Assembly (NCBI GenBank): GCA_002410325.1
Contig: DHRK01000064.1
Location: 17,800 to 81,799 of the forward strand
Source: Syntrophomonas sp. UBA5314
GTDB lineage: Bacteria > Bacillota > Syntrophomonadia > Syntrophomonadales > Syntrophomonadaceae
Reading direction: 5' to 3'
DNA: 64,000 nucleotides
Under the pieces are notes generated by a model. That model saw only the letters and a program-made list of their open reading frames with translations, made no database searches and was not told where the DNA came from. Positions 1-8,556 of the stretch are shown here, piece after piece. A program made the translations under genes and the position numbers. Positions within the stretch are counted from its first letter, which is position 1. Every line of letters begins with the position of its first letter.

Positions 1-59
1 TGCATGAGTATATTCACAAGCTGCAGCAGAAAAAACCAAACCAACAATAGCCGTACTTA

Positions 60-88
60 TTGACAGTCCAAAACCCTTTAAATATACT
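60..88 (+). promoter_or_regulatory. Sigma-A promoter of the ilv-leu operon
   Basis: A perfect -35 hexamer TTGACA (60-65) and the -10 hexamer TATACT (83-88) are separated by exactly 17 bases. Transcription would start near 95, just before the T-box leader that precedes ilvD. Confidence 0.8.
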
Positions 89-94
89 ATATAG

Positions 95-390
95 ATAACA
101 ACTTCACAAGTTGGACGATGATGGGAACCGACCTGTGTCATCCCTTGATAAAAGAGAGCCGGATCAGGTGAAAGCCGGTATCAATATTTCACAGGGTGAT
201 CATCCCGGAGTTGCGATCTGAACGGCTGGATAGCCCAGTAGGTGTTGCCGGACGGGACTGTTCGTTAACAAGCAAGCCGGCTTTTCGACTTAAGCTGAAA
301 GAGGCCGCCCATTAATGGGCGGCAAACAGGGTGGTACCGCGGGAAAACCTCTCGTCCCTGAAGGGGGCGAGGGGTATTTTTATTCTTTTT
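95..390 (+). promoter_or_regulatory. T-box leader, probably isoleucine-specific, controlling the ilv-leu operon
   Basis: The conserved T-box sequence AGGGTGGTACCGCG lies at 328-341 and is followed by a terminator hairpin (about 348-376) with a T-rich tail. Upstream are Stem I features, including an AGAGAGC-type segment and a GGAG run just after the putative specifier loop. The codon at the usual specifier position reads ATC (199-201), which would match uncharged isoleucine tRNA, fitting ilvD downstream. By family knowledge, uncharged tRNA pairs with the specifier and T-box and stabilises an antiterminator. The class is certain; the specifier assignment is inferred from position, not from a folded structure. 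Confidence 0.9.
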
Positions 391-476
391 TCTGGTTGAA
401 ACTAAAACGTATTTATGGTTACTAGGGAACAAAAACGGTGGTTTGACACTAACCGGGAAGATAGGTGGGGGATTGG

Positions 477-2138
477 ATGCACAGTGATAATGTAAAAAAA
501 GGACTGGAAAAGGCGCCGCACCGGTCGCTGTTTAAAGCGCTGGGCTTGACTGATGAAGAGATGGCGCGACCGCTGATCGGGATTGTAAATTCCCAAAACG
601 ACCTGGTGCCCGGCCATATGAACCTTGACAAAATAGCCGCTGCGGTAAAGGCGGGGGTTCAAATGGGCGGAGGTACACCGCTGGAATTCTTTACTATCGG
701 GGTCTGCGACGGGATTGCCATGAATCATATTGGAATGAAGTATTCTCTGGGCAGCCGGGAGCTTATCGCCGATTCGGTTGAAATTATGGGTATTGCCCAT
801 GCTTTAGACGGGCTGGTCTTTATTCCAAACTGCGATAAAATAATACCAGGGATGCTGATGGCAGCCGCCCGCTTAAATCTTCCTTCCATATTTATCAGCG
901 GCGGCCCTATGCTGGCTGGACGACTGGGTTCAAGGACCGTCAGCGTTACCCAGGTTTTTGAGGCGGTAGGCGCGGTAGCGGCCGGGCGCATGGATTATGA
1001 GGAACTGGCCTGTTTAGAAGACCAGGCCTGCCCTACCTGCGGATCTTGCGCCGGAATGTTCACCGCCAATTCTATGAACTGCCTTACCGAGGCTCTGGGG
1101 ATGGGACTTCCCGGCAATGGAACTATTCCCGCAGTCTATTCTGAACGGATCAGGCTGGCCAAGAAGGCGGGTATGAGGATTGTCGGTTTAATCGAAGAAA
1201 ACCTTCGTCCCCTGGATATTATGACCCGGGAGGCTTTCCTCAACGCGATTCGCCTCGACAACGCCATAGGCTGTTCAACCAATTCGGTTCTCCACCTGCT
1301 GGCCATTGCCAGTGAGGCCCATGTGGAAATAGACCTTTCCCTGTTTAATGAGATCAGCGATACTACGCCGCTTTTATGCAAGATAAGTCCGGCCGGGCAG
1401 CACCACATGGAGGACATCTACCAGGCCGGAGGCATTCAAGCTCTTTATCATGAACTGAATAAAGCCGCTTTGATCAATCCCAACTGCCTGACCGTAACCG
1501 GGAAGACGGTGGGTGAGAACATCGCCACTACCCCGGTAAAGGACCACACGGTAATACGGGCTCTGGACAATCCTTACAGCGATAAAGGCGGTTTGGCCAT
1601 CCTGTTTGGCAACCTGGCCGAGCAGGGCGCGGTGGTTAAGAAGAGTGCGGTTGATCCTGATATGATGCGGCACACCGGCCCGGCCCGGGTCTTCGAAGCG
1701 GAAGAAGATGCAGTTCAGGCGATACTGGCGGGGCGGATTAAGCCGGGCGACGTTATGGTGATTCGCTACGAAGGACCCCGCGGGGGACCGGGCATGCGGG
1801 AAATGCTTACCCCCACTTCCGCCATTGCCGGTATGGGATTGGATAAAGAGGTGGCCCTGATTACCGACGGAAGATTTTCCGGAGCCACCCGGGGCGCCGC
1901 CATTGGACACATTTCCCCTGAAGCGGCCGCCGGAGGAATGATTGCCCTGGTAGAAGAGGGAGACCTTATACGAATAGATATTCCAGGGCTTGTTCTGGAG
2001 CTTCTGGTGGAAGAAAAAGTCCTGGAGGAAAGGAAGGCCCGCTGGAAAGTTCCGGCCCCCAAGATACAAACTGGATACATGAAACGTTATGCAGAGATGG
2101 TACAGTCAGCCAGTACCGGAGCCGTGTTTAGAAAATAG
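477..2138 (+). CDS. ilvD: Dihydroxy-acid dehydratase
   Basis: IlvD removes water from 2,3-dihydroxy-isovalerate and 2,3-dihydroxy-3-methylvalerate to give the 2-oxo acids that precede valine and isoleucine. The 553-residue product has the family's usual length and shows iron-sulfur cysteines in PNCDKIIPGM (about C119) and CPTCGSC (C185-C191). The VPGH form of the N-terminal motif is that of the E. coli-like enzymes. I chose the ATG at 477 because AGGTGGGG sits just upstream; an in-frame GTG at 465 overlaps that ribosome binding site. It is the first gene after the T-box leader and so is probably the direct target of isoleucine control. Confidence 0.97.
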   Translation: MHSDNVKKGLEKAPHRSLFKALGLTDEEMARPLIGIVNSQNDLVPGHMNLDKIAAAVKAGVQMGGGTPLEFFTIGVCDGIAMNHIGMKYSLGSRELIADSVEIMGIAHALDGLVFIPNCDKIIPGMLMAAARLNLPSIFISGGPMLAGRLGSRTVSVTQVFEAVGAVAAGRMDYEELACLEDQACPTCGSCAGMFTANSMNCLTEALGMGLPGNGTIPAVYSERIRLAKKAGMRIVGLIEENLRPLDIMTREAFLNAIRLDNAIGCSTNSVLHLLAIASEAHVEIDLSLFNEISDTTPLLCKISPAGQHHMEDIYQAGGIQALYHELNKAALINPNCLTVTGKTVGENIATTPVKDHTVIRALDNPYSDKGGLAILFGNLAEQGAVVKKSAVDPDMMRHTGPARVFEAEEDAVQAILAGRIKPGDVMVIRYEGPRGGPGMREMLTPTSAIAGMGLDKEVALITDGRFSGATRGAAIGHISPEAAAGGMIALVEEGDLIRIDIPGLVLELLVEEKVLEERKARWKVPAPKIQTGYMKRYAEMVQSASTGAVFRK

Positions 2139-2155
2139 TCAATCGGTTCTACCAA

Positions 2156-2186
2156 GCGGGCCATCTACAAGCCCGCTATTATTTTA
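2156..2186 (+). terminator. Terminator-like hairpin between ilvD and ilvB
   Basis: GCGGGC (2156-2161) pairs with GCCCGC (2171-2176) across a 9-base loop, followed by the T-rich stretch TATTATTTTA. It may partly terminate or stabilise the upstream transcript, because ilvB continues on the same strand about 100 bases later. Confidence 0.5.
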
Positions 2187-2274
2187 TACCGGTGCTTATG
2201 AATAAGGCCGGATGTTTTGAAATCAGCATTCTTGTTTATCATACAGACAATTCATACGGAGGTGATAGGGCTTG

Positions 2275-3957
2275 ATGTTAAAGGGAGCAGAGATTTTGCT
2301 GAAGTGCCTGGAGGAGGAAGGAGTAGATATCGTATTTGGGTATCCGGGAGGACAGATTTTACCTGTCTATGACGCGCTTTACCAGCAGTCCAAAATCAAG
2401 CATATACTAACCCGCCATGAGCAGGGCGCAGTTCATGCCGCTGAGGGTTATGCCAGGGCTTCAGGCAAGGTAGGGGTCTGTATATCAACTTCCGGACCCG
2501 GCGCCACCAACCTGGTTACCGGCATTGCCGACGCTTATATGGATTCAGTACCTATTGTAGCTTTTACGGGGCAGGTGGGAACCGCCATGATCGGGCGGGA
2601 TGCTTTCCAGGAAGCCGATATAACCGGTATTACCCTGCCTATAACTAAACATAACTACCTCGTAGAAAAGACCGAAGATGTAGCCCAGATTGTGAAGGAG
2701 GCTTTTTATATCGCCCGAACCAACCGTCCCGGACCGGTGGTGGTAGACCTGCCCCGCGACGTCATGGAGAAGGCAATTGAATACCAACCGGCCTCGGAAG
2801 AGATCAATATAAGAGGCTACCGGGTGATGAAGGGTTACAACACCGGACAGGTAATCTCTGCCGTTGAACTTATAAACAAGGCCGAACGGCCAGTACTTTA
2901 TGTCGGGGGAGGAGTCATTTCGTCAGAGGCCAGTGAAGAATTACGGGAGCTGGCTCTAAAGAGAAAGATACCGGTTACTACAACCCTTATGGGTATGGGT
3001 TGCTTCCCTTCGGAAAACTATTTGTCTCTGGGCATGCTGGGTATGCACGGCACCCGCTATGCCAACTACGCTATCGGCGAATGTGATCTGCTTATCGCCG
3101 TAGGGGTCAGGTTTGACGACCGGGTAACCGGTAAAATCGACACCTTTGCCCCCCATGCCAAGGTAATTCATATAGATATTGACGCCGCTGAAATAGGCAA
3201 GAACGTGGGGCCAGACGTGCCCATAGTAGGCCAGGTCAAGGAGGTCTTACGGGCTATAAACGACCGTTTGGACCCGGTTGAGGAGACCGGCGAATGGCAT
3301 ACCAGGATTGATCGCTGGAAAGAAGAATACCCCCTGCGCTACGGGATTCCCTGCGAAGGCCGGATCATGCCCCAGCATATCATTGAAAAGATCAGCGATC
3401 TGACCAGGGGCGAGGCCATAATAACCACCGAAGTCGGACAGAACCAGATGTGGACGGCCCAGTTTTACCAATTCCACCACCCGCGCACCTTTATAAGTTC
3501 GGGCGGTCTGGGCACCATGGGTTTTGGTTTTCCCGCGGCCATAGGGGCGAAATTCGCTTTTCCTGATAAACCGGTAATAGATATAGCCGGTGATGGCAGC
3601 ATCCAGATGAATATTCAGGAGCTGGGCACGGCGGTCGAGCATAAGCTGCCCATCGTAATATGCATATTGAACAACCAGTTCCTGGGGATGGTAAGACAGT
3701 GGCAGAGCCTGTTCTACGGGGGACGCTACGCCTCTACCGACATAAGCCACCAGCCCGATTTTGTGAAACTGGCTGAGGCCTATGGCGCCTACGGGCGCAG
3801 GATAACCGAAATGAAGGAAGTTGATGAAGCTTTAATTGAAGCCCTGGCGGTAAGGGATCGCCCCGTAGTGCTTGATTTCCGGGTGGAAAGAGAATGCAAT
3901 GTTTATCCAATGGTTCCGCCGGGCGGATCGATCATCAATATGCTGGAGGAGGAATGA
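2275..3957 (+). CDS. ilvB: Acetolactate synthase, large (catalytic) subunit
   Basis: This thiamine-diphosphate enzyme condenses two pyruvates to acetolactate, or pyruvate with 2-oxobutyrate to acetohydroxybutyrate, the first common step of branched-chain amino-acid synthesis. The catalytic glutamate lies in RHEQGAVHAAEGYAR near residue 50, and the TPP/Mg motif runs from GDGS to CILNN in the C-terminal third. The 560-residue length is normal. GGAGGTGAT precedes the ATG at 2275; an in-frame TTG at 2272 is possible. The stop codon overlaps the start region of ilvN, so the two subunits are probably translationally coupled. Confidence 0.97.
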   Translation: MLKGAEILLKCLEEEGVDIVFGYPGGQILPVYDALYQQSKIKHILTRHEQGAVHAAEGYARASGKVGVCISTSGPGATNLVTGIADAYMDSVPIVAFTGQVGTAMIGRDAFQEADITGITLPITKHNYLVEKTEDVAQIVKEAFYIARTNRPGPVVVDLPRDVMEKAIEYQPASEEINIRGYRVMKGYNTGQVISAVELINKAERPVLYVGGGVISSEASEELRELALKRKIPVTTTLMGMGCFPSENYLSLGMLGMHGTRYANYAIGECDLLIAVGVRFDDRVTGKIDTFAPHAKVIHIDIDAAEIGKNVGPDVPIVGQVKEVLRAINDRLDPVEETGEWHTRIDRWKEEYPLRYGIPCEGRIMPQHIIEKISDLTRGEAIITTEVGQNQMWTAQFYQFHHPRTFISSGGLGTMGFGFPAAIGAKFAFPDKPVIDIAGDGSIQMNIQELGTAVEHKLPIVICILNNQFLGMVRQWQSLFYGGRYASTDISHQPDFVKLAEAYGAYGRRITEMKEVDEALIEALAVRDRPVVLDFRVERECNVYPMVPPGGSIINMLEEE

Positions 3958-3959
3958 TA

Positions 3960-4445
3960 ATGAAAAAGCATACCTTGTCGGTTACAGTAGAGAACCGTCC
4001 CGGTGTATTGACCAGGGTAGCCACCCTCTTCCGCCGCCGCGGCTACAATATTGAGAGCCTGACCGTGGGCGCTTCCGAAGATCCCAGCGTATCACGCATA
4101 ACTATAGTAGTGTTCGGAGACGATCAGGTTATTGAGCAGGTGACCAAACAGCTCTATAAACTGGTTGATGTCATAAAAATTGTCGATATTACCGATGAAA
4201 GAGCCGTTGAGAGGGAACTGGTCCTGATCAAGGTCAAAGCCGACCCCAGCGTCCGGGCGGAAATCGTGCAGATAACCGATATTTTCCGGGGCCGGATCGT
4301 CGACATCGGGGGCAATACTTTGATCATTGAGGCCACCGGCGACTCGGGGAAAATTGACGCTATTGAGGATTCTTTAAAGCCTTTCGGCATTTTGGAACTG
4401 GTCAGAACCGGCAAGGTAGCCATGGTTCGCGGCTGGAAACAATAA
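3960..4445 (+). CDS. ilvN: Acetolactate synthase, small (regulatory) subunit
   Basis: IlvN binds IlvB, raises its activity and usually confers valine feedback inhibition. The 161-residue protein has an N-terminal ACT domain (HTLSVTVENRPGVLTRVATLF-like start, about residues 3-78) and the ACT-like C-terminal domain of this family. Two ATGs, at 3954 and 3960, are in frame; I prefer 3960 because the GGAGGAGG site is then about 8 bases upstream rather than 2. The gene abuts ilvB and precedes ilvC by 30 bases. Confidence 0.95.
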   Translation: MKKHTLSVTVENRPGVLTRVATLFRRRGYNIESLTVGASEDPSVSRITIVVFGDDQVIEQVTKQLYKLVDVIKIVDITDERAVERELVLIKVKADPSVRAEIVQITDIFRGRIVDIGGNTLIIEATGDSGKIDAIEDSLKPFGILELVRTGKVAMVRGWKQ

Positions 4446-4475
4446 TTGAATAAAATTTAAGGAGGATATATAAAA

Positions 4476-5489
4476 ATGGCCAGAATGTATTATGATGCGG
4501 ATGCTGACATCAGCCTATTAAAGGGGAAGACCATAGCTGTACTGGGATTTGGCTCCCAGGGCCATGCCCAGGCGCAGAACTGCAAGGACAGCGGGCTCAA
4601 TGTGGTGGTAGGCCTGCGCAAACCCTTTGACGAGGCATCGGAAAAGGAGTGGAATAAGGTAATTGAAGCGGGCATTCAGCCGATGACCGTGGCCGAAGCC
4701 GCCGAGCAGGGCGATATCATTCACATGCTGCTGCCCGACCAGGTGCAGGCCCAGGTTTACAAGAGCGAGGTCGAAGCCCATCTCAAAGAAGGAAACGCGC
4801 TGGGCTTCTCCCACGGCTTCAATATCCATTTTGATCAGATAGTGCCTCCTAAATGGGTGGATGTGTTCATGGTCGCTCCCAAAAGCCCCGGCCACCTGGT
4901 CAGGCGCATGTATCAAAAAGGAGCGGGAGTTCCGGGCCTGGTCGCGGTAGCTCAGGACTTCACCGGGCAGGCCCGAGAGGTCGCCCTGGCTTTTGCCTGC
5001 GCCATCGGAAATACCCGGGCGGGGGTTATTGAAACCACCTTCAAAGAGGAAACCGAGACCGACCTGTTCGGCGAGCAGTGCGTGTTGTGCGGCGGGGCCA
5101 CCGAACTCGTCAAGGCCGGCTTTGAAACCCTGGTGGAAGCCGGGTATCAGCCGGAGATAGCCTATTTTGAGTGCCTGCACGAGCTGAAGCTCATCGTCGA
5201 CCTGATCTATGAGGGCGGTATGGGCTTTATGCGCTATTCCATCAGCGACACGGCGGAATGGGGCGATTACATCAAAGGGCCGGAGATAATCGGCGAGGAA
5301 TCGCGCTGGGCGATGAAGGAAGCCCTGGAACAGATTCAGAACGGCAGCTTCGCCAAGAACTGGCTGCTGGAGAACCAGGTGGGCAGACCGCAGTTTAACG
5401 CCATGCGGCGCCGCAACCGGGAGCATCTCATCGAACAGGTGGGAGCCGAGCTCAGAGCCATGATGCCCTGGTTGAAAGAAAGCAAATAG
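4476..5489 (+). CDS. ilvC: Ketol-acid reductoisomerase (class I)
   Basis: IlvC isomerises and reduces acetolactate or acetohydroxybutyrate with NADPH and Mg2+. The 337-residue product is the short class I form. A Rossmann-type dinucleotide motif GFGSQGHAQAQN lies near residues 24-35, and the acidic metal-site region is in the knotted helical C-terminal domain (ETETDLFGEQ, CLHELKLIVDLIYEGG). A strong AAGGAGG precedes the ATG. It completes the shared valine/isoleucine steps of this operon. Confidence 0.97.
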   Translation: MARMYYDADADISLLKGKTIAVLGFGSQGHAQAQNCKDSGLNVVVGLRKPFDEASEKEWNKVIEAGIQPMTVAEAAEQGDIIHMLLPDQVQAQVYKSEVEAHLKEGNALGFSHGFNIHFDQIVPPKWVDVFMVAPKSPGHLVRRMYQKGAGVPGLVAVAQDFTGQAREVALAFACAIGNTRAGVIETTFKEETETDLFGEQCVLCGGATELVKAGFETLVEAGYQPEIAYFECLHELKLIVDLIYEGGMGFMRYSISDTAEWGDYIKGPEIIGEESRWAMKEALEQIQNGSFAKNWLLENQVGRPQFNAMRRRNREHLIEQVGAELRAMMPWLKESK

Positions 5490-5511
5490 CTAGATTAGAT
5501 AAAGCCATAGC

Positions 5512-5561
5512 ACCCCGGGCCTGGTCATTTCAGGCGTTGCATTAAATGGCCGGGGCCGGGG
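5512..5561 (+). terminator. GC-rich hairpin between ilvC and leuC
   Basis: ACCCCGGGCCTGGTCATTT pairs imperfectly with the later AAATGGCCGGGGCCGGGGT, followed by TTTCTGTT. This is a long stem with a weak T-tract. It may attenuate read-through into leuC or protect the upstream ilv message. Confidence 0.45.
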
Positions 5562-5616
5562 TTTCTGTTGCTAGACAGACAACTTGCTCGGACAGAGTAC
5601 AAAGGAGGCGTTTTTA

Positions 5617-6888
5617 ATGGGTATGACTGTCAGCCAGAAAATCCTGGCTGCACATGCCGGGCGGAACCAGGTTGAAGCGGGAGAGCTCATCAACTGCAAG
5701 CTGGATGTGGTCCTGGGCAATGATATCACGGCTCCGGTGGCCATCAGTGAATTCAAGCGGCTGGGCTTAAACCGGGTCTTTGACCGGGACCGGGTGGTCC
5801 TGGTGCCGGATCATTTTACCCCCAACAAGGATATAAAAGCGGCCGAACAGGCCAAAATACTTAGAGATTTTGCCCGCGAGTATGATATAAACAACTATTT
5901 TGAAGTGGGGCAAATGGGCATTGAGCATTGCCTGCTGCCCGAACAAGGCCTGGTTTTGCCCGGCGACTTGATCATCGGGGCCGACTCCCATACCTGCACC
6001 TATGGCGCCCTGGGGGCTTTCGCCACCGGCGTAGGTTCAACCGACATGGCGGCCGGCATGGCCACCGGAGAAGGCTGGTTCAAGGTTCCGGAAACCATTA
6101 AGTTCGTATATTACGGTGCTTTGCCCCGCTGGGTGAGCGGCAAAGACCTTATTTTGCACACCATTGGCGACGTGGGAGTGGACGGGGCCCGCTATATGTC
6201 CATGGAGTTTACCGGTGAGGCTATAAAAGCTCTTTCCATGGACGGGAGGTTCACTATGGCCAATATGGCTATTGAAGCGGGCGGTAAAAACGGCATATTT
6301 GAAGTCGACGAAAAGACCATTGAATATGTTCAAGGCCGGGCTAAAAGGCCCTACCAGATCTTTAACTCCGACCCTGACGCGCCTTACGCGGAAATCCGCG
6401 AATACGACGTCTCCAAACTTGAGCCGGTGGTGGCCTTCCCCCATCTGCCCGAGAATACCAAGCCGGTCAGCGAGGCAGCCGAGGTAAGCATCGACCAGGT
6501 AGTAATAGGCTCCTGCACCAACGGGCGCCTGGAGGACCTGCAAGTAGCCGCCCGGCTTCTAAAGGGGCGCAAGGTCCACCCGGAACTAAGGGTAATAATA
6601 TTCCCGGGCACCCGGCAGATCTACCTGGACGCGCTGCGCCAGGGCTTAATTGAAATCTTCGTAGAAGCCGGCGCGGTGGTAAGCACTCCCACCTGCGGTC
6701 CCTGCCTGGGCGGGCACATGGGTATTTTAGCCAAAGGCGAAAGGGCCCTGGCTACCACCAACCGCAACTTCGTAGGCCGCATGGGGCACCCCGAAAGCGA
6801 GGTCTACCTGTCCAGCCCGGCGGTGGCAGCGGCCAGCGCTATCAAGGGGCGTATTACCGCACCCTGGGAGATCGAGCAGGCCTTTTGA
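5617..6888 (+). CDS. leuC: 3-isopropylmalate / citramalate dehydratase, large subunit
   Basis: Aconitase-family large subunit that isomerises 2-isopropylmalate in leucine synthesis and, in citramalate-pathway organisms, also citramalate. The 423-residue length is that of the two-subunit bacterial/archaeal type. Fe-S and substrate motifs are GADSHTCTYGALG, GSCTNGRLEDL and CGPCLGGHMG. I take the ATG at 5617 (MGMTVSQKI) because AAAGGAGG lies 8 bases upstream; the longer open frame from 5584 lacks such a site. Because cimA but no leuA is present, dual-substrate use is a reasonable inference. Confidence 0.95.
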   Translation: MGMTVSQKILAAHAGRNQVEAGELINCKLDVVLGNDITAPVAISEFKRLGLNRVFDRDRVVLVPDHFTPNKDIKAAEQAKILRDFAREYDINNYFEVGQMGIEHCLLPEQGLVLPGDLIIGADSHTCTYGALGAFATGVGSTDMAAGMATGEGWFKVPETIKFVYYGALPRWVSGKDLILHTIGDVGVDGARYMSMEFTGEAIKALSMDGRFTMANMAIEAGGKNGIFEVDEKTIEYVQGRAKRPYQIFNSDPDAPYAEIREYDVSKLEPVVAFPHLPENTKPVSEAAEVSIDQVVIGSCTNGRLEDLQVAARLLKGRKVHPELRVIIFPGTRQIYLDALRQGLIEIFVEAGAVVSTPTCGPCLGGHMGILAKGERALATTNRNFVGRMGHPESEVYLSSPAVAAASAIKGRITAPWEIEQAF

Positions 6889-6922
6889 TGCCGGTAGTTT
6901 CCTTAAGAAAGGAAGGTTGAAG

Positions 6923-7426
6923 ATGAAACTCAAGGGCAAGGTGCATAAATTCGGAAAAGATATTGATACCGACGCCATTATTCCGGCCCGTTATTTGAAT
7001 ACTTTTGATCCACGGGAATTGGCCCGGCATTGTATGGAAGACGCCGATCCGGAGTTTCCCGATAAAGTGCAGGCCGGCGATATTATAGTGGCCGACAAAA
7101 ACTTCGGCTGCGGCAGCTCCCGGGAACATGCTCCCATAGCGATTCAGGGAGCGCAAGTAGCCTGTGTCATTGCCAAATCTTTTGCCCGGATTTTCTACCG
7201 CAATGCCATAAACACCGGGCTGCCCATTCTGGAGTGCGCAGCGGCGGTCGATGCCATAGAGGCCGGTGACGAGGTGGAAGTGGATCTGGAGCAGGGGACC
7301 ATAACCAATCTGCGAACCGGGGAGATATACCAGGCGGCGCCCTTCCCCGAATTTATGCAGGGGATTATGGCCCAGGGTGGCTTGATGAATTACCTTAAAG
7401 AAAAGCTATCCCATCAGAGCAACTAA
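6923..7426 (+). CDS. leuD: 3-isopropylmalate / citramalate dehydratase, small subunit
   Basis: The swivel-domain partner of LeuC. The 167-residue product carries the signature FGCGSSREHAP near residue 55 and ends in a short basic tail. GGAAGG is six bases before the ATG at 6923; the in-frame TTG at 6917 is the less likely start. It lies 34 bases after leuC and immediately before leuB, as expected for one enzyme complex and one pathway. Confidence 0.95.
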   Translation: MKLKGKVHKFGKDIDTDAIIPARYLNTFDPRELARHCMEDADPEFPDKVQAGDIIVADKNFGCGSSREHAPIAIQGAQVACVIAKSFARIFYRNAINTGLPILECAAAVDAIEAGDEVEVDLEQGTITNLRTGEIYQAAPFPEFMQGIMAQGGLMNYLKEKLSHQSN

Positions 7427-7450
7427 TTGAGTGAGGAAAGGATTGAGTCG

Positions 7451-8527
7451 ATGTTCAGGATTGCTGTCCTTCCCGGAGACGGGATTGGAGCCGAAATAAC
7501 TCCGGAAGCCGTGAAGGCTTTAAAGGCCGTTGGCCAGCGCTTTGGTCATGAATTTCAGTTTACCGAAGCTTTAATAGGCGGAGCTGCCTATGATGCGACG
7601 GGAAATCCGCTGCCCCCGGAAACCCTGGATTTATGCCGCCAATCGGATGCGGTATTGCTGGGGGCTATCGGAGGCCCCAAGTGGGATGAGCTGCCCGTTC
7701 ACCTGCGGCCGGAGATAGGGGCCCTCTTGCCCCTGCGCAAGGAGCTGGCTCTTTTTGCCAACCTGCGCCCCTGCATGCTGTTCCCCGGGCTTATCAGCGC
7801 CTCCACTCTGAAGGAAGAGGTCATTCAGGGGGTGGATATCCTGGTAATCCGGGAGTTGACCGGAGGCTTGTATTTCGGGGAAAAGAAGCGTGAAAAGACT
7901 GAAGACGGCGGGCAAAAAGCCACTGACATTCTAACTTATTCCACTTACGAAATCGAGCGTATCGTGCGCTTCGCCTATGAGGCCGCCCGCCGCCGCCGCC
8001 AAAAGCTGTGTTCGGTAGACAAGGCCAACGTGCTGGAATCTTCACGGCTGTGGCGGGAGACGGTTGCCGAGCTGGCCCGGGAGTATCCGGACGTGGAGAC
8101 GGCCCACATGTACGTCGACAACTGCTCTATGCAGCTGATCCGAAATCCCCGGCAGTTTGACGTTATAGTAACTGAAAATATGTTTGGCGACATTCTGACC
8201 GATGAGGCTTCGATGTTGACCGGTTCCATCGGCATGCTGCCCAGCGCTTCCATTGGGGGACAGGTCGGATTGTATGAACCGTCCCACGGCAGCGCACCCG
8301 ATATTGCCGGCCAGAAAAAGGCCAACCCCCTGGCCACCATATTGTCGGCGGCCATGATGTTGAGGTTTTCGTTTAATCTCGAAGCCGAAGCCCAGCTGAT
8401 CGAACAGGCCGTGAAGAGGGTTCTGGAAATGGGCCTTAGGACTCCGGATCTCATGGAGCCGGGCATGAAACTGGTTAATACCGAGGAAATGGGTAATGCT
8501 GTAGCTGAAATTATAGCATCCCGCTAG
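7451..8527 (+). CDS. leuB: 3-isopropylmalate dehydrogenase
   Basis: NAD-dependent oxidative decarboxylation of 3-isopropylmalate (leucine) or of 3-methylmalate to 2-oxobutyrate (citramalate route to isoleucine). Family landmarks are the N-terminal IAVLPGDGIGAEI, the ELTGGLYFG segment and the C-terminal EPSHGSAPDIAG motif. I use the ATG at 7451, giving 358 residues, because GTGAGGAAAGG precedes it. A TTG exactly after the leuD stop (7427) would add eight residues. Confidence 0.95.
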   Translation: MFRIAVLPGDGIGAEITPEAVKALKAVGQRFGHEFQFTEALIGGAAYDATGNPLPPETLDLCRQSDAVLLGAIGGPKWDELPVHLRPEIGALLPLRKELALFANLRPCMLFPGLISASTLKEEVIQGVDILVIRELTGGLYFGEKKREKTEDGGQKATDILTYSTYEIERIVRFAYEAARRRRQKLCSVDKANVLESSRLWRETVAELAREYPDVETAHMYVDNCSMQLIRNPRQFDVIVTENMFGDILTDEASMLTGSIGMLPSASIGGQVGLYEPSHGSAPDIAGQKKANPLATILSAAMMLRFSFNLEAEAQLIEQAVKRVLEMGLRTPDLMEPGMKLVNTEEMGNAVAEIIASR

Positions 8528-8556
8528 TTTTAAATAAAAAGTTAGGAGGAGAAGGT